From Halococcus sediminicola (lineage in GTDB: Archaea > Halobacteriota > Halobacteria > Halobacteriales > Halococcaceae), in contig NZ_BBMP01000007.1 in NCBI RefSeq assembly GCF_000755245.1, positions 186,001-250,000 of the forward strand: DNA of 64,000 nt, read 5' to 3'. The notes under the pieces were generated by a model. The model had not been told where the DNA came from. It saw only the letters and a program-made list of their open reading frames with translations, and made no database searches. The position numbers and the translations under genes are program-made. Below are positions 1 through 10,689 of the stretch, piece by piece. Numbering within the stretch: the stretch's first letter is position 1; the number at the start of each line of letters is the position of its first letter.

Positions 1-446
1 GCATCCGCGACGGTCAGACCCTCCGGATGGAGCGGGAAGGCGCACCCGGCGAGAACGGCGGCCCGAACGGTGATTTGCTCATCGAGATCAGCGTCCGCAA
101 ACATCCCGACTTCGATCGCGAGGGCGACGACCTCGCCCACCGCGCGGCCATCTCCTTCCCGCAGGCGACCTTCGGCGCGACCATCGAGGTGCCCACCCTC
201 GACGGCACGGTGGAGATGGACGTGCCAGCGGGCACACAGAGCGGCGAAACGTTCCGCCTCGAAGGCAAGGGCATGCCCCGCTTACGCCGTCGCGGCACCG
301 GCGACCTGTTCGTCCGGACGCAAGTCGTCACCCCAGAGGAGATGAACGACGAGCAGCGCGAGGCGCTCGAAGCGTTCGCCGAGGCCGGCGGCGAGGAAAT
401 CGAGGTCGAGGAAGGCTTTTTCGAGAAGATCAAGAACTCGCTCTGA
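1..446 (+). CDS. dnaJ: Chaperone DnaJ, C-terminal part (5' end outside window)
   Basis: The visible 147 residues are the end of a DnaJ (Hsp40) co-chaperone, which delivers unfolded clients to DnaK and stimulates its ATPase. What is seen is the second C-terminal peptide-binding domain: the GDLLIEISVRKHPDFDREGDDL segment is followed by the beta-rich core (IEVPTLDGTVEMDVPAGTQ), then GDLFVRTQVVTP and a short acidic tail ending FEKIKNSL. The J-domain and zinc repeats lie upstream of position 1. The frame is open from the window edge to a TGA at 444-446. In haloarchaea dnaJ commonly follows dnaK, which cannot be tested here. Confidence 0.93.
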   Translation, partial: IRDGQTLRMEREGAPGENGGPNGDLLIEISVRKHPDFDREGDDLAHRAAISFPQATFGATIEVPTLDGTVEMDVPAGTQSGETFRLEGKGMPRLRRRGTGDLFVRTQVVTPEEMNDEQREALEAFAEAGGEEIEVEEGFFEKIKNSL

Positions 447-762
447 GAGCGATCGTCCACGTACCGAGGCAACAAAGCCGTCTCGGGGTTCGGACGGATA
501 GTGATGGTCCGACGAGTGATCGAACCCCACCCGTGTTCTGCAGACGAGTGGACGAGCCGTCTCGAATCACGGCCGCTGCGTTTCGCCCGCCATTCCTCGC
601 ACTCGAACGTTCCACACGATCAGCGAGTGGTCGCGTCCCGGTCGACCTCATACGCCGACAGTACACAGTCCAGCGATCGGCCGGCTTTCGAAAATCGAAA
701 CTCAACTACGCATCTCGCAGACTATCGCCGGGCTTATTACGATGTGCGAATTGGCGTGGGTA
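447..762. other. Gene-free gap between dnaJ and carB
   Basis: About 316 bases without a convincing gene. Short open frames exist on both strands, but their products are Arg/Ser-rich, have no family likeness and overlap each other. The only functional element I can support is the carB TATA-like box near the right end. No tRNA-like or clear terminator hairpin was seen. Confidence 0.6.
733..739 (+). promoter_or_regulatory. BoxA (TATA) promoter of carB
   Basis: CTTATTA is centred about 27 nt before the ATG at 763. That spacing fits a leaderless haloarchaeal transcript and supports the 763 start over the in-frame ATG at 742. Confidence 0.6.
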
Positions 763-3999
<3,237 letters not shown>

Positions 4000-4074
4000 A
4001 GGGAATAGTCTGGGGTTGAATCAACGGATTCGGTGACGGAACGTATTTGTCGGTCACCGGAGAACTGCCGGTGA

Positions 4075-5430
4075 ATGAGCCGTCTCAGTCTGTTCGGCGC
4101 TATCCACTTCGACCGCCGTGCGAAGGTCGAAGACGAACTCTCGGAATTCGTCGCGACGGAGGATGCGGACGCGATCTTCATCGAGTGGCCCGAACATGCG
4201 CTTGCACGGCGCGCGGTGTTGCGTGCAATAGTCGCCGTCCCGATCGTCGTGCTCGGTGGCGTCGTTCTCGACCTCGTTCGGTCGCCGTATTATCTCCTGT
4301 TCAACCGACGCTTCGATTCGACCGAGCACGTGATCGCCGAGCGGATCGAACGGCCGACACACGAAATCGACCGGCATCCGTGGGCACTCATGGCCGAGGC
4401 GGGCCTACTGGCGATCGCCCTCAATTGGCTCGTTGGACTCGCTTTTCTCGCGGTCGCACCGTTCGAGACCACAGCGACGACCGTTGCGCTCCTCGTCGCC
4501 GGTGGCGCGGTCAGGGCAGCGGCCACGCGAGACAGAAGTTTCGCAGCGGTCGCCGGCACGCTCGTTCTCGTCGCTCTGGGAAGCATTGGGGCCGTCGTCG
4601 ACCCCTTTATCGGATGGTTTGCGCTCATACTCACCGCGCTACCCGCCGCCACCGCCGTACCGCTGGCCTTCAGCATGAACACGACCATCGCGACCGTCGC
4701 TCGTATCCCCGCGGTCGCCGTCGTGGTCACGATGGCATTTCTCGCGGACTCGACCGTCGGATGGTTCGCGCTCGTGGCGTTCCTCGCCTTCGCGGTGTTC
4801 GCTACCCGAACGCTCGATACACGAAACGAACACATGACCGAGCGCATCGAGACCATCGCCGGCGAGGAGGGATACGACTCGTCGGTGCTCGTGACCGGTG
4901 CGGCCCATCTCCCCGGAATAGTCGAACGCGCGAGCGACGCGGGCCTCGCGCTCGGACGAACGTACACGCCACGCTGGCTCCGCGCGCCGGGGAAGATCGA
5001 AGAGAATCCGGCCGAATCGGCCGAGAGCGCCGTGCGAACGAGCGACACCGTCCCCGTCGAACTCGGCTCGGCAGGTGCGCGGGCGGCCGCGAGCGTGGTC
5101 GATCTCCTCGTGCTCGGTGCGATGGCCCAACTCCTGCTCGATGGCTTCCTTTCAGGCGTGCTCGCCGGGATCATCGTCACGCCGCTCGCGTACTACGTGC
5201 TCCTCGAAGCACACTATGGAAAGACGCTCGGCAAGCATCTCGAAGGGCTGGTCGTCACCGACAGGAATGGGTTGCCGCCCTCGCTTCGGGCGTGTCTGCT
5301 GAGAAATCTCCTGCGTCCGGTCGATTTCGTGGCGTTCTATCTGCTCGGGTTCGTCGTCGTGCTGGCGACCGACCGCGACCAGCGCCTCGGCGACCTCGTC
5401 GCCGGCACGGAGATCAGGGTGAGAAGTTAG
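4075..5430 (+). CDS. TraB/PrgY-like membrane protein fused to an RDD domain
   Basis: A 451-residue polytopic membrane protein. The N-terminus (LFGAIHFDRRAK, then DAIFIEWPEHA, residues 6-42) and a later block (RNEHMTERI...VLVTGAAHLPGI, about 250-282) look like the two conserved pieces of the TraB/PrgY/TIKI-like family. About five hydrophobic segments lie between them (roughly 47-77, 104-130, 134-200, 205-245). After a charged linker, residues about 330-451 form an RDD membrane domain (GARAAASVVD; DRDQRLGDLVAGT). TraB-family proteins include a pheromone-inhibiting factor; RDD domains are of uncertain, probably transport-related, function. A GGTGA ribosome-binding-like sequence lies just before the ATG. 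The last 4 bases overlap the end of carA on the opposite strand. The role is unknown. Confidence 0.75.
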   Translation: MSRLSLFGAIHFDRRAKVEDELSEFVATEDADAIFIEWPEHALARRAVLRAIVAVPIVVLGGVVLDLVRSPYYLLFNRRFDSTEHVIAERIERPTHEIDRHPWALMAEAGLLAIALNWLVGLAFLAVAPFETTATTVALLVAGGAVRAAATRDRSFAAVAGTLVLVALGSIGAVVDPFIGWFALILTALPAATAVPLAFSMNTTIATVARIPAVAVVVTMAFLADSTVGWFALVAFLAFAVFATRTLDTRNEHMTERIETIAGEEGYDSSVLVTGAAHLPGIVERASDAGLALGRTYTPRWLRAPGKIEENPAESAESAVRTSDTVPVELGSAGARAAASVVDLLVLGAMAQLLLDGFLSGVLAGIIVTPLAYYVLLEAHYGKTLGKHLEGLVVTDRNGLPPSLRACLLRNLLRPVDFVAFYLLGFVVVLATDRDQRLGDLVAGTEIRVRS

Positions 5431-6488
5431 TCCGCCGTTGCGACGACGCGCTGGGAGTCGGCCAGTTCGAGCACCTCGTCGAAGAAGTCGAGCGAGTCGT
5501 GCGGACCGGGATTGGCTTCAGGGTGGTACTGTCGGGTGAGCACGCCCAACTCGTCGCTTTCGAGACCTTCGGGCGTGTCGTCGTTGACGTTGATCTGTGT
5601 CACGTCGAGGTCGCCCGGTTCGGTGACGGCGTAGCCGTGGTTCTGCGTGGTCATCACGACTCTGTCGCTGTCGAGATCGCGGACGGGCTGGTTCACGCCG
5701 CGGTGGCCGAAGGCCATCTTCTCGGTGCTGCCGCCGAGCGCCCGTGCGACGACCTGCTGGCCGAGACAGATGCCCGCGATCGGGAGGTCGCCGACGAACG
5801 TGTCGACGAGTTCTTGGGCGGCATCGAAGTTCGCTGGATCGCCCGGGCCGTTCGAGAGGAAGAGCAAGTCGGGGTCAAGCGCGCGCACGTCGTCTGGCGT
5901 CGTGTCGTAGGGCAGGACAGTGACGCTCGCGCCGCGGTCGAGCAGCGAGGAGACGATCGAGCCCTTCGCACCACAGTCGATCAGCGCGATCTCGCAGTCG
6001 CCGCCCTCGTGACGGATCGGCTCGCCGACGCTGACCTCGGCACCGATGTCGGTGTGTTCGCTCATTCCCTTGCACTGTTCGAGCTGCTCGCGTGCGGCCG
6101 CCGGGCTGGCGTCGGGTCCGGCGGCGATGCCACACTTCATCGCGCCCTCCTCGCGGAGTTCGGTCACCACGTCCCGTGTGTCGAGGCGGTCGAGTGCGGG
6201 CACTCCCTCGCTTTCGAGCCACGTTGCCACGTCGTCGGTGAGTTCGCGGGCGAGCACCGCGGTCGGCTGGACGGTCTCGGACTCGAAGCGCTCGTCACGA
6301 ACCCCGTAGTTCCCGATGAGTGGGTACGAAAAGGTCAGGATCTGCTGGGCGTAGGAGGGGTCGGTGAGGCTCTCCTCGTAGCCCGTGTACGCCGTCGTGA
6401 ACACCAGTTCGCCGCGAGCGGTGCCCGGTGCGCGCGAGCGCCCGGTCAACACCGCGCCACCCTCGATGGCGACGTAGGCCTCTGTCAT
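5427..6488 (-). CDS. carA: Carbamoyl-phosphate synthase small (glutaminase) subunit
   Basis: A 353-residue class I glutamine amidotransferase that releases ammonia for CarB. The N-terminal CarA domain starts EAYVAIEGGAVLTG. The GATase domain carries the nucleophile Cys241 in GICLGQQ and the His322/Glu324 pair in YHPEANPGP. Its 3' end overlaps the convergent TraB-RDD gene by 4 bases. Expression probably starts leaderless from a TATTAGG-type box at 6512-6519. A near-palindrome matching one upstream of the divergent Lrp gene covers its start codon, which suggests Lrp control. Confidence 0.96.
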   Translation of the reverse strand: MTEAYVAIEGGAVLTGRSRAPGTARGELVFTTAYTGYEESLTDPSYAQQILTFSYPLIGNYGVRDERFESETVQPTAVLARELTDDVATWLESEGVPALDRLDTRDVVTELREEGAMKCGIAAGPDASPAAAREQLEQCKGMSEHTDIGAEVSVGEPIRHEGGDCEIALIDCGAKGSIVSSLLDRGASVTVLPYDTTPDDVRALDPDLLFLSNGPGDPANFDAAQELVDTFVGDLPIAGICLGQQVVARALGGSTEKMAFGHRGVNQPVRDLDSDRVVMTTQNHGYAVTEPGDLDVTQINVNDDTPEGLESDELGVLTRQYHPEANPGPHDSLDFFDEVLELADSQRVVATAD

Positions 6489-6554
6489 TACGATATGCGT
6501 ACAGACGCACCCCTAATAATCGTTGTGTTCGAAACAACGTTACGATATTCGTAA
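6488..6554. promoter_or_regulatory. carA/lrp divergent control region with paired palindromes
   Basis: TTACGA-TAT-TCGTAA at 6540-6554 is a perfect 6+3+6 palindrome. TTACGA-TAT-GCGTAC at 6488-6502 is a near copy lying over the first base of carA and its upstream edge. Between them sits CGTTGT-N7-ACAACG (6521-6539), a third dyad with TTCGAA at its centre. The carA BoxA (minus strand, 6512-6519) lies inside. The layout fits dimeric Lrp/AsnC binding sites; the binding itself is inferred. Confidence 0.55.
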
Positions 6555-6586
6555 TCGTGAAGTAGCGACGGCCGGTAGCGTGGACG

Positions 6587-7000
6587 ATGGACGACCTCGA
6601 CCGCCGGATCCTCGACGTGCTCCGACGGGACTCACGAACGCCGTACACCGAAATCGCCGCACAGGTCGGTACCTCCGAGGGCACGGTCAGAAACCGTGTC
6701 GAGCGCCTCGTCGAGGAGGACACCATCGAGCGCTTCACCGTGACCACCCGCACGGGGAACATCAAGGCGATGATCGAGGTGAGCGTCGCCGTCGACGTCG
6801 ACACCTCGGCGGTCTCCGAACGGATGGCCGAGTGGCCCGAGGTCGATTTCGTCTGGCAGGTCAGCGGCGAGGACGACGTCGTTTTGATCGTCGATGCGGC
6901 CGATACGGGCGCGGTCAACGGTCTCATCACGCAGGCGCGCGAACTCGACGACATCGTCTCGACGAAAACACGATTGATTCTCGACGAACGGCTGGGCTAG
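6587..7000 (+). CDS. Lrp/AsnC-family transcriptional regulator
   Basis: A 137-residue regulator with the standard two parts. An N-terminal winged helix-turn-helix (DLDRRILDVLRRDSRTPYTE, then IAAQVGTSEGTVRNRVERL) is followed by a C-terminal RAM ligand-binding and oligomerisation domain (about 62-137). Such proteins sense amino acids or related metabolites. It is transcribed away from carA, with two similar palindromes in the intervening 98 bases, so carA and its own gene are the likeliest targets. After its TAG stop the same frame stays open and coding-like for 36 more codons. Confidence 0.9.
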   Translation: MDDLDRRILDVLRRDSRTPYTEIAAQVGTSEGTVRNRVERLVEEDTIERFTVTTRTGNIKAMIEVSVAVDVDTSAVSERMAEWPEVDFVWQVSGEDDVVLIVDAADTGAVNGLITQARELDDIVSTKTRLILDERLG

Positions 7001-7109
7001 TCGTCCTCGGGTGGCGTCCCCACACCGGACGTCGCCCAGTCGGGCGCGCTCTCGCTGCGCGTCGGCGACGGCTACGATCCCGACCCGCCGGCCATCGGCG
7101 AGCGGTAGG
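7001..7109 (+). pseudogene. In-frame coding-like extension after the lrp stop (possible gene remnant)
   Basis: Directly after the TAG at 6998-7000 the same frame runs 35 sense codons to a second TAG at 7107-7109. Third positions are almost all G or C and the composition is typical of haloarchaeal coding DNA (ending GYDPDPPAIGER). Lrp proteins normally end where the first stop falls. This is therefore either the C-terminal stub of a lost gene or, less likely, a readthrough extension. I do not recognise the family. Confidence 0.3.
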
Positions 7110-7152
7110 CCGCAGTCGAAGGCGATATGAACGCACTCCGCGAGACGCCACT

Positions 7153-7722
7153 ATGAGCACACGGGACGCCACCGACGACACCACCGAAACGCACCCGGAC
7201 GCCGACCAGCAGCTCGTCGCGGTCGACGAGAACGACGAGCCGGAGGGGATCGTCCAGCGCCTCGACGCCCACACCGGTGACGGCGTTCGCCACCGCGCGT
7301 TCACCGCGATGTTGTTCGACGAGGCGGGCAACCTCCTGCTCGCCCAGCGCAGCCCCGAGAAACGCCTCTGGGACACCGGCTGGGACGGCACCGTCGCCTC
7401 CCACCCCCGCGAGGGCGAGGACCAACTCGACGCCACGCGCAAGCGCCTCGACGAGGAACTCGGCATCTCGCCCGATCAGTACGACGATCTCCGGGCGACC
7501 GACCGTTTCGAGTACAAGCGCTACTACTACGACGAGGGCATCGAATGGGAGGTCTGTACGGTTCTCAAAGCGACCCTCTCGGACACGACGCTCGACCCCG
7601 ACGACAGCGAAGTTGCCGGGGTCCTCTGGGTGCCCTACGAGCGCCTCCACGAACACCCGCGCTGGTACCGCCAGCTCGACTTCTGTCCGTGGTTCGAGAT
7701 CGCCATGCGCCGCGACTTCTAA
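7153..7722 (+). CDS. idi: Isopentenyl-diphosphate delta-isomerase, type I (Nudix fold)
   Basis: A 189-residue enzyme that interconverts isopentenyl and dimethylallyl diphosphate for archaeal lipid and carotenoid synthesis. The family signature is clear: metal-site His in RHRAFTAML, WDTGWDGTVASHP, the helix DATRKRLDEELGI, and the Glu of EWEVC. The position of the catalytic cysteine of bacterial and eukaryotic type I enzymes (NSVCGHP in E. coli, Cys67) is Ala here (GTVASHP). The start is the ATG at 7153; the longer open frame upstream is only the shadow of lrp. It is followed by the first copy of a structured 3' element. Confidence 0.92.
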   Translation: MSTRDATDDTTETHPDADQQLVAVDENDEPEGIVQRLDAHTGDGVRHRAFTAMLFDEAGNLLLAQRSPEKRLWDTGWDGTVASHPREGEDQLDATRKRLDEELGISPDQYDDLRATDRFEYKRYYYDEGIEWEVCTVLKATLSDTTLDPDDSEVAGVLWVPYERLHEHPRWYRQLDFCPWFEIAMRRDF

Positions 7723-7730
7723 CACGGACC

Positions 7731-7965
7731 TTTTTACTGCGGGGGTGCGCTCCCTCGCGTTGTTCGGTCGCGCACCCCCGCTTGCAAAAAGCTACGCTAA
7801 AAACTCCCGCTCGCTCCCTCCGGTCGCTCACGGTGAACCGCGCTCGTTCCACTCGCGCGGACACCGATGCACCGCTTCCGCACAGCACCGCCGAAGCCCT
7901 CGCTCCCGACGGTCGCTCGCCCTTCATCCGCCGAGGCCCGCACCGCGAGCCGCGAGCGCCGCCCA
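7731..7965 (+). repeat. Structured 3' intergenic element, copy A (after idi)
   Basis: TTTTTA is followed by a 12-bp perfect stem (GCGGGGGTGCGC at 7739-7750 pairing with 7770-7781). Then come blocks shared with a second copy after osmC: CTAAAAACTCCCGCTCGC (7797-7814), CGCGCGGACAC (7854-7864), CAGCACCGCCGAAGCCCT (within 7881-7902), TCGCCCTTCATCCGCC (7917-7932) and GCACCGCG. The stem begins 16 nt after the idi stop. No open frame here looks like a gene. The rest of the gap to 8050 holds G+C-rich sequence with nothing recognisable. Confidence 0.7.
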
Positions 7966-8050
7966 CAATCGCTCCGCGACCGCAACCGTGGGCCGCGGCC
8001 GCAGTCGCCAGACCCCAACCGACTTGACTCACCGGTACCATACGTCACCA

Positions 8051-8962
8051 ATGGCGACGTGCGACGCGTGCGGCAAGAACGAGAACATGCCGTATCACTG
8101 CCGGCACTGCGGCGGGACCTACTGTGGCGAACACCGCCTGCCCGAGAGCCACGACTGTCCCGGTCTCGACGACTGGAACGACCCCTCGGGCGTCTTCGAC
8201 AGCGGGTTCGACGACAGCGTGAACAACCGGGGCGGGTCGTCGAGTCGGTTCTCGGGACTCACCGGTACTGGCGGCCCGCTTGGCTACTTCCGCGGCAACA
8301 TGACGTTCGTCTTCCTCGGGCTGATGTTCATCACGTTCGCGCTGCAGTTCATGGTCTTTCCGCTCTTTGGCGCACCGCCCGGTAGTGGACTCTGGAACGC
8401 GGTGTTCGTGATTTCGCCCCAACATCCGCTCTACGTCTGGACGTGGTTCACGTCGATCTTCGCTCACGGCGGCTTCTTCCACCTGCTGGTCAACGCCATC
8501 GTCATCTACTTCTTCGGGCGCATCGTCGAGAACTACGTCGGATCGCGCGATTTCACCGTCCTCTTTCTCGGCAGCGGCGCGCTCGCCGGGCTCGCCCAGA
8601 TCGGCATCGAGATGCTCCAAGGGGGAATCACGGGCGCACTCGGCGCGAGCGGGGCAGCACTCGCCGTCATGGGCGTACTCACCGTCATCAAACCCGACCT
8701 CAGAGTCTATCTCTACTTCTTCATTCCGGTCCCGATATGGCTGCTCACCGCCGGCTACGTCGTTATCTCGGTTTCGGGCGCGCTCGGCGGCCCGGGCATC
8801 GCCGGCGTCGCCAACGTCGCCCACCTCGTCGGCCTGCTCGTCGGTCTCGCCTACGGCCAGCGCGTCAAGGGTCAAAAACGCATGCCGGGCCAGCTCCAGT
8901 TCGGCGGCGGGCGCGGTGGTGGCGGCATGGGCGGTCCCGGCCGCGGTCGGGGACCGTTCTGA
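8051..8962 (+). CDS. Rhomboid intramembrane serine protease with AN1-type zinc finger
   Basis: A 303-residue membrane protein. The N-terminus is a complete AN1-like zinc finger with ligands C4, C7, C17, C20, C25, H28, H34 and C36. A Gly/Ser linker leads to a six-helix rhomboid domain with the loop HGGFFHLLVN, the catalytic Ser in GASGA and the partner His in HLVGLLVGLAYG. The tail is Gly/Arg-rich and cytoplasmic. Rhomboids cut transmembrane helices; substrates here are unknown. Its TGA shares a base with the ATG of the endonuclease V gene, so the two are probably translationally coupled. Confidence 0.92.
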   Translation: MATCDACGKNENMPYHCRHCGGTYCGEHRLPESHDCPGLDDWNDPSGVFDSGFDDSVNNRGGSSSRFSGLTGTGGPLGYFRGNMTFVFLGLMFITFALQFMVFPLFGAPPGSGLWNAVFVISPQHPLYVWTWFTSIFAHGGFFHLLVNAIVIYFFGRIVENYVGSRDFTVLFLGSGALAGLAQIGIEMLQGGITGALGASGAALAVMGVLTVIKPDLRVYLYFFIPVPIWLLTAGYVVISVSGALGGPGIAGVANVAHLVGLLVGLAYGQRVKGQKRMPGQLQFGGGRGGGGMGGPGRGRGPF

Positions 8963-9726
8963 TGGATCTCGCCAACCCGAAATTCGTTCCTAACCCCGAT
9001 AGTTCGCGCGAGGAGATGGAAACCCTCCAGCGCGATGTCGCGACCGCCGCGATCTTCACCGACGACTTCACGTTCGACGCCGCGACCGTCTCGACGGCGA
9101 ACACCCTCACGGCTGGCGATTCACCTGTCGTGGTCGGCGTCGATCAGGCTTTCCTCGACGACAGGGCCGTAGGCGCGGTCGTCGCCTTGCGCGACGGGGA
9201 AGTCATCGAGCGTGCGAGCGCGGCCGTCGACTGCGATTTTCCCTACATCCCGGGACTGCTCTCCTTTCGGGAGGCCGGAGCCATCGTCGCCGCGCTCGAA
9301 AATCTCGACACCGACCCCGACCTCGCGATCTTCGACGGCAGCGGCCGCATCCACTACCGCGAGGCGGGTCTGGCCACCCACCTCGGCGTCGTCTTCGACC
9401 TCCCCAGTATCGGCGTCGCCAAGGGACTGCTCTGTGGCACGCCTCGCGAACCGCTCGATGGACTCACGGAAGGTACACGGGTCGCCATCGACGCCGACGA
9501 AGACATCGAGGGAACCGACGAAATCATCGGCTACGCACTCCAGACGCGCCAGTACGACTCGGATAGTCGGAAAATCAACCCGGTCTACGTGAGTCCGGGC
9601 CATCGCGTGGGCTGCGAGACGGCCGCAAACCTCGTCGAACAACTGTGCGACGGCTACAAGCTCCCCGAGCCGACGCGGCTGGCAGACGGCCACGCCGACG
9701 CAGTGAAGCGCGAACTCGCGGGATGA
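8962..9726 (+). CDS. nfi: Endonuclease V (deoxyinosine 3' endonuclease)
   Basis: A 254-residue repair nuclease that nicks DNA 3' to deaminated adenine (hypoxanthine). The family motifs are visible: VVGVDQAF with the first catalytic Asp, PYIPGLLSFRE with the catalytic Glu, and DGSGRIHYREAGLATHLG with the next Asp. The start ATG overlaps the rhomboid stop by one base (TGATG). Confidence 0.93.
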   Translation: MDLANPKFVPNPDSSREEMETLQRDVATAAIFTDDFTFDAATVSTANTLTAGDSPVVVGVDQAFLDDRAVGAVVALRDGEVIERASAAVDCDFPYIPGLLSFREAGAIVAALENLDTDPDLAIFDGSGRIHYREAGLATHLGVVFDLPSIGVAKGLLCGTPREPLDGLTEGTRVAIDADEDIEGTDEIIGYALQTRQYDSDSRKINPVYVSPGHRVGCETAANLVEQLCDGYKLPEPTRLADGHADAVKRELAG

Positions 9727-9746
9727 ACCGGCGAGCGAACGGCGGA

Positions 9747-9755
9747 AGTTAACTA
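9747..9755 (+). promoter_or_regulatory. BoxA of the 9780 SDR gene
   Basis: AGTTAACTA is centred about 29 nt before the ATG, in the 53-base gap after the endonuclease V gene. It fits a leaderless transcript. Confidence 0.45.
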
Positions 9756-9779
9756 CCCGGCCCGAGAGAATGGGATAGA

Positions 9780-10601
9780 ATGGCGAAAACCGCACTCATC
9801 ACCGGCTGCTCGTCGGGCATCGGTCGTGCAACCGCCGAAGCCTTCCTCGATGCCGAATGGACCGTCTACGCGACCGCACGCGAGGCATCGGCCATCTCGG
9901 ACCTCGGAACCGCTGGCTGTGAGACCGCCGCGCTCGACGTGACCGACGACGAGCAAGTCGAGAACGTGGTCGAGCAGGTCATCGATGAGACCGGGAGAAT
10001 CGACTGTCTCGTGAACAACGCCGGCTACGGCCAGTTCGGGCCGATCGAGGACGTACCAACAGAACGGGTCCGCGAGCAGTTCGAGGCGAACACCATCGGC
10101 CCACACCGACTCGCGCGGGCTGTCCTCCCGCACATGCGCGACCGGGGTGACGGGCGCATCATCAACGTATCGAGCACCACCGCCCGGTTCGCCACGCCGG
10201 GCCGAGGCGTCTACGCCGGTTCGAAGGCCGCCCTCGAAGCCATGTCCGAAGCACTGCGTGCGGAGGTCACCGACTACGGCATCGACGTCTCGGTGGTCGC
10301 GCCCGGCCCGGTCGATACCTCTTTCGACGAGCGCGCCCGCGCGGAACTCGACGGTGTCGAGCGCTCGGGGGCCTACGAAGTCTTCTACGACTACTTCGAG
10401 GACTATCGTACCGTGGTCGAGGGTGGTGTTGGTACTGTGAGTCCCGGAGCAGTCGCCGAGGCAATCCTCGATGCGGCGGTCTCGCCCGATCCGCCGGCAC
10501 GCTATCCCGTGGGTCCGGTCGCGGGGGCCGCCGAGTACGCCCGCTTCCTCCCTGCCGGCGTGCGCAACTCGCTGTACGGTCTCGTCCGCCGCGTCGTATA
10601 G
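9780..10601 (+). CDS. Short-chain dehydrogenase/reductase (classical SDR)
   Basis: A 273-residue NAD(P)-dependent oxidoreductase. It has the Rossmann motif TGCSSGIG near the N-terminus, NNAG, the catalytic Ser (INVSST) and the Tyr-Lys pair YAGSK, followed by the APGPVDT loop. The long C-terminal substrate region resembles lipid- or steroid-acting SDRs, but the substrate cannot be read from sequence. It stands alone; downstream is a convergent aminotransferase gene separated by hairpin-rich repeats. Confidence 0.88.
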   Translation: MAKTALITGCSSGIGRATAEAFLDAEWTVYATAREASAISDLGTAGCETAALDVTDDEQVENVVEQVIDETGRIDCLVNNAGYGQFGPIEDVPTERVREQFEANTIGPHRLARAVLPHMRDRGDGRIINVSSTTARFATPGRGVYAGSKAALEAMSEALRAEVTDYGIDVSVVAPGPVDTSFDERARAELDGVERSGAYEVFYDYFEDYRTVVEGGVGTVSPGAVAEAILDAAVSPDPPARYPVGPVAGAAEYARFLPAGVRNSLYGLVRRVV

Positions 10602-10689
10602 ATTTACTTGCTATTGCTGGCGACCGCCGAGCGTTCGCCGTCGAGATCCGGACTGAAAGCGTGTTTCGTGAGCGTGGGTACGATCCACG

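Noticed and set aside
4047-6554. Very long plus-strand open frame (835 codons) across the TraB-RDD gene and opposite carA
   Set aside because: Its product is Arg/Ala-rich without domains. Both real genes in this span have strong family matches, and such antisense frames are common in G+C-rich halophile DNA.
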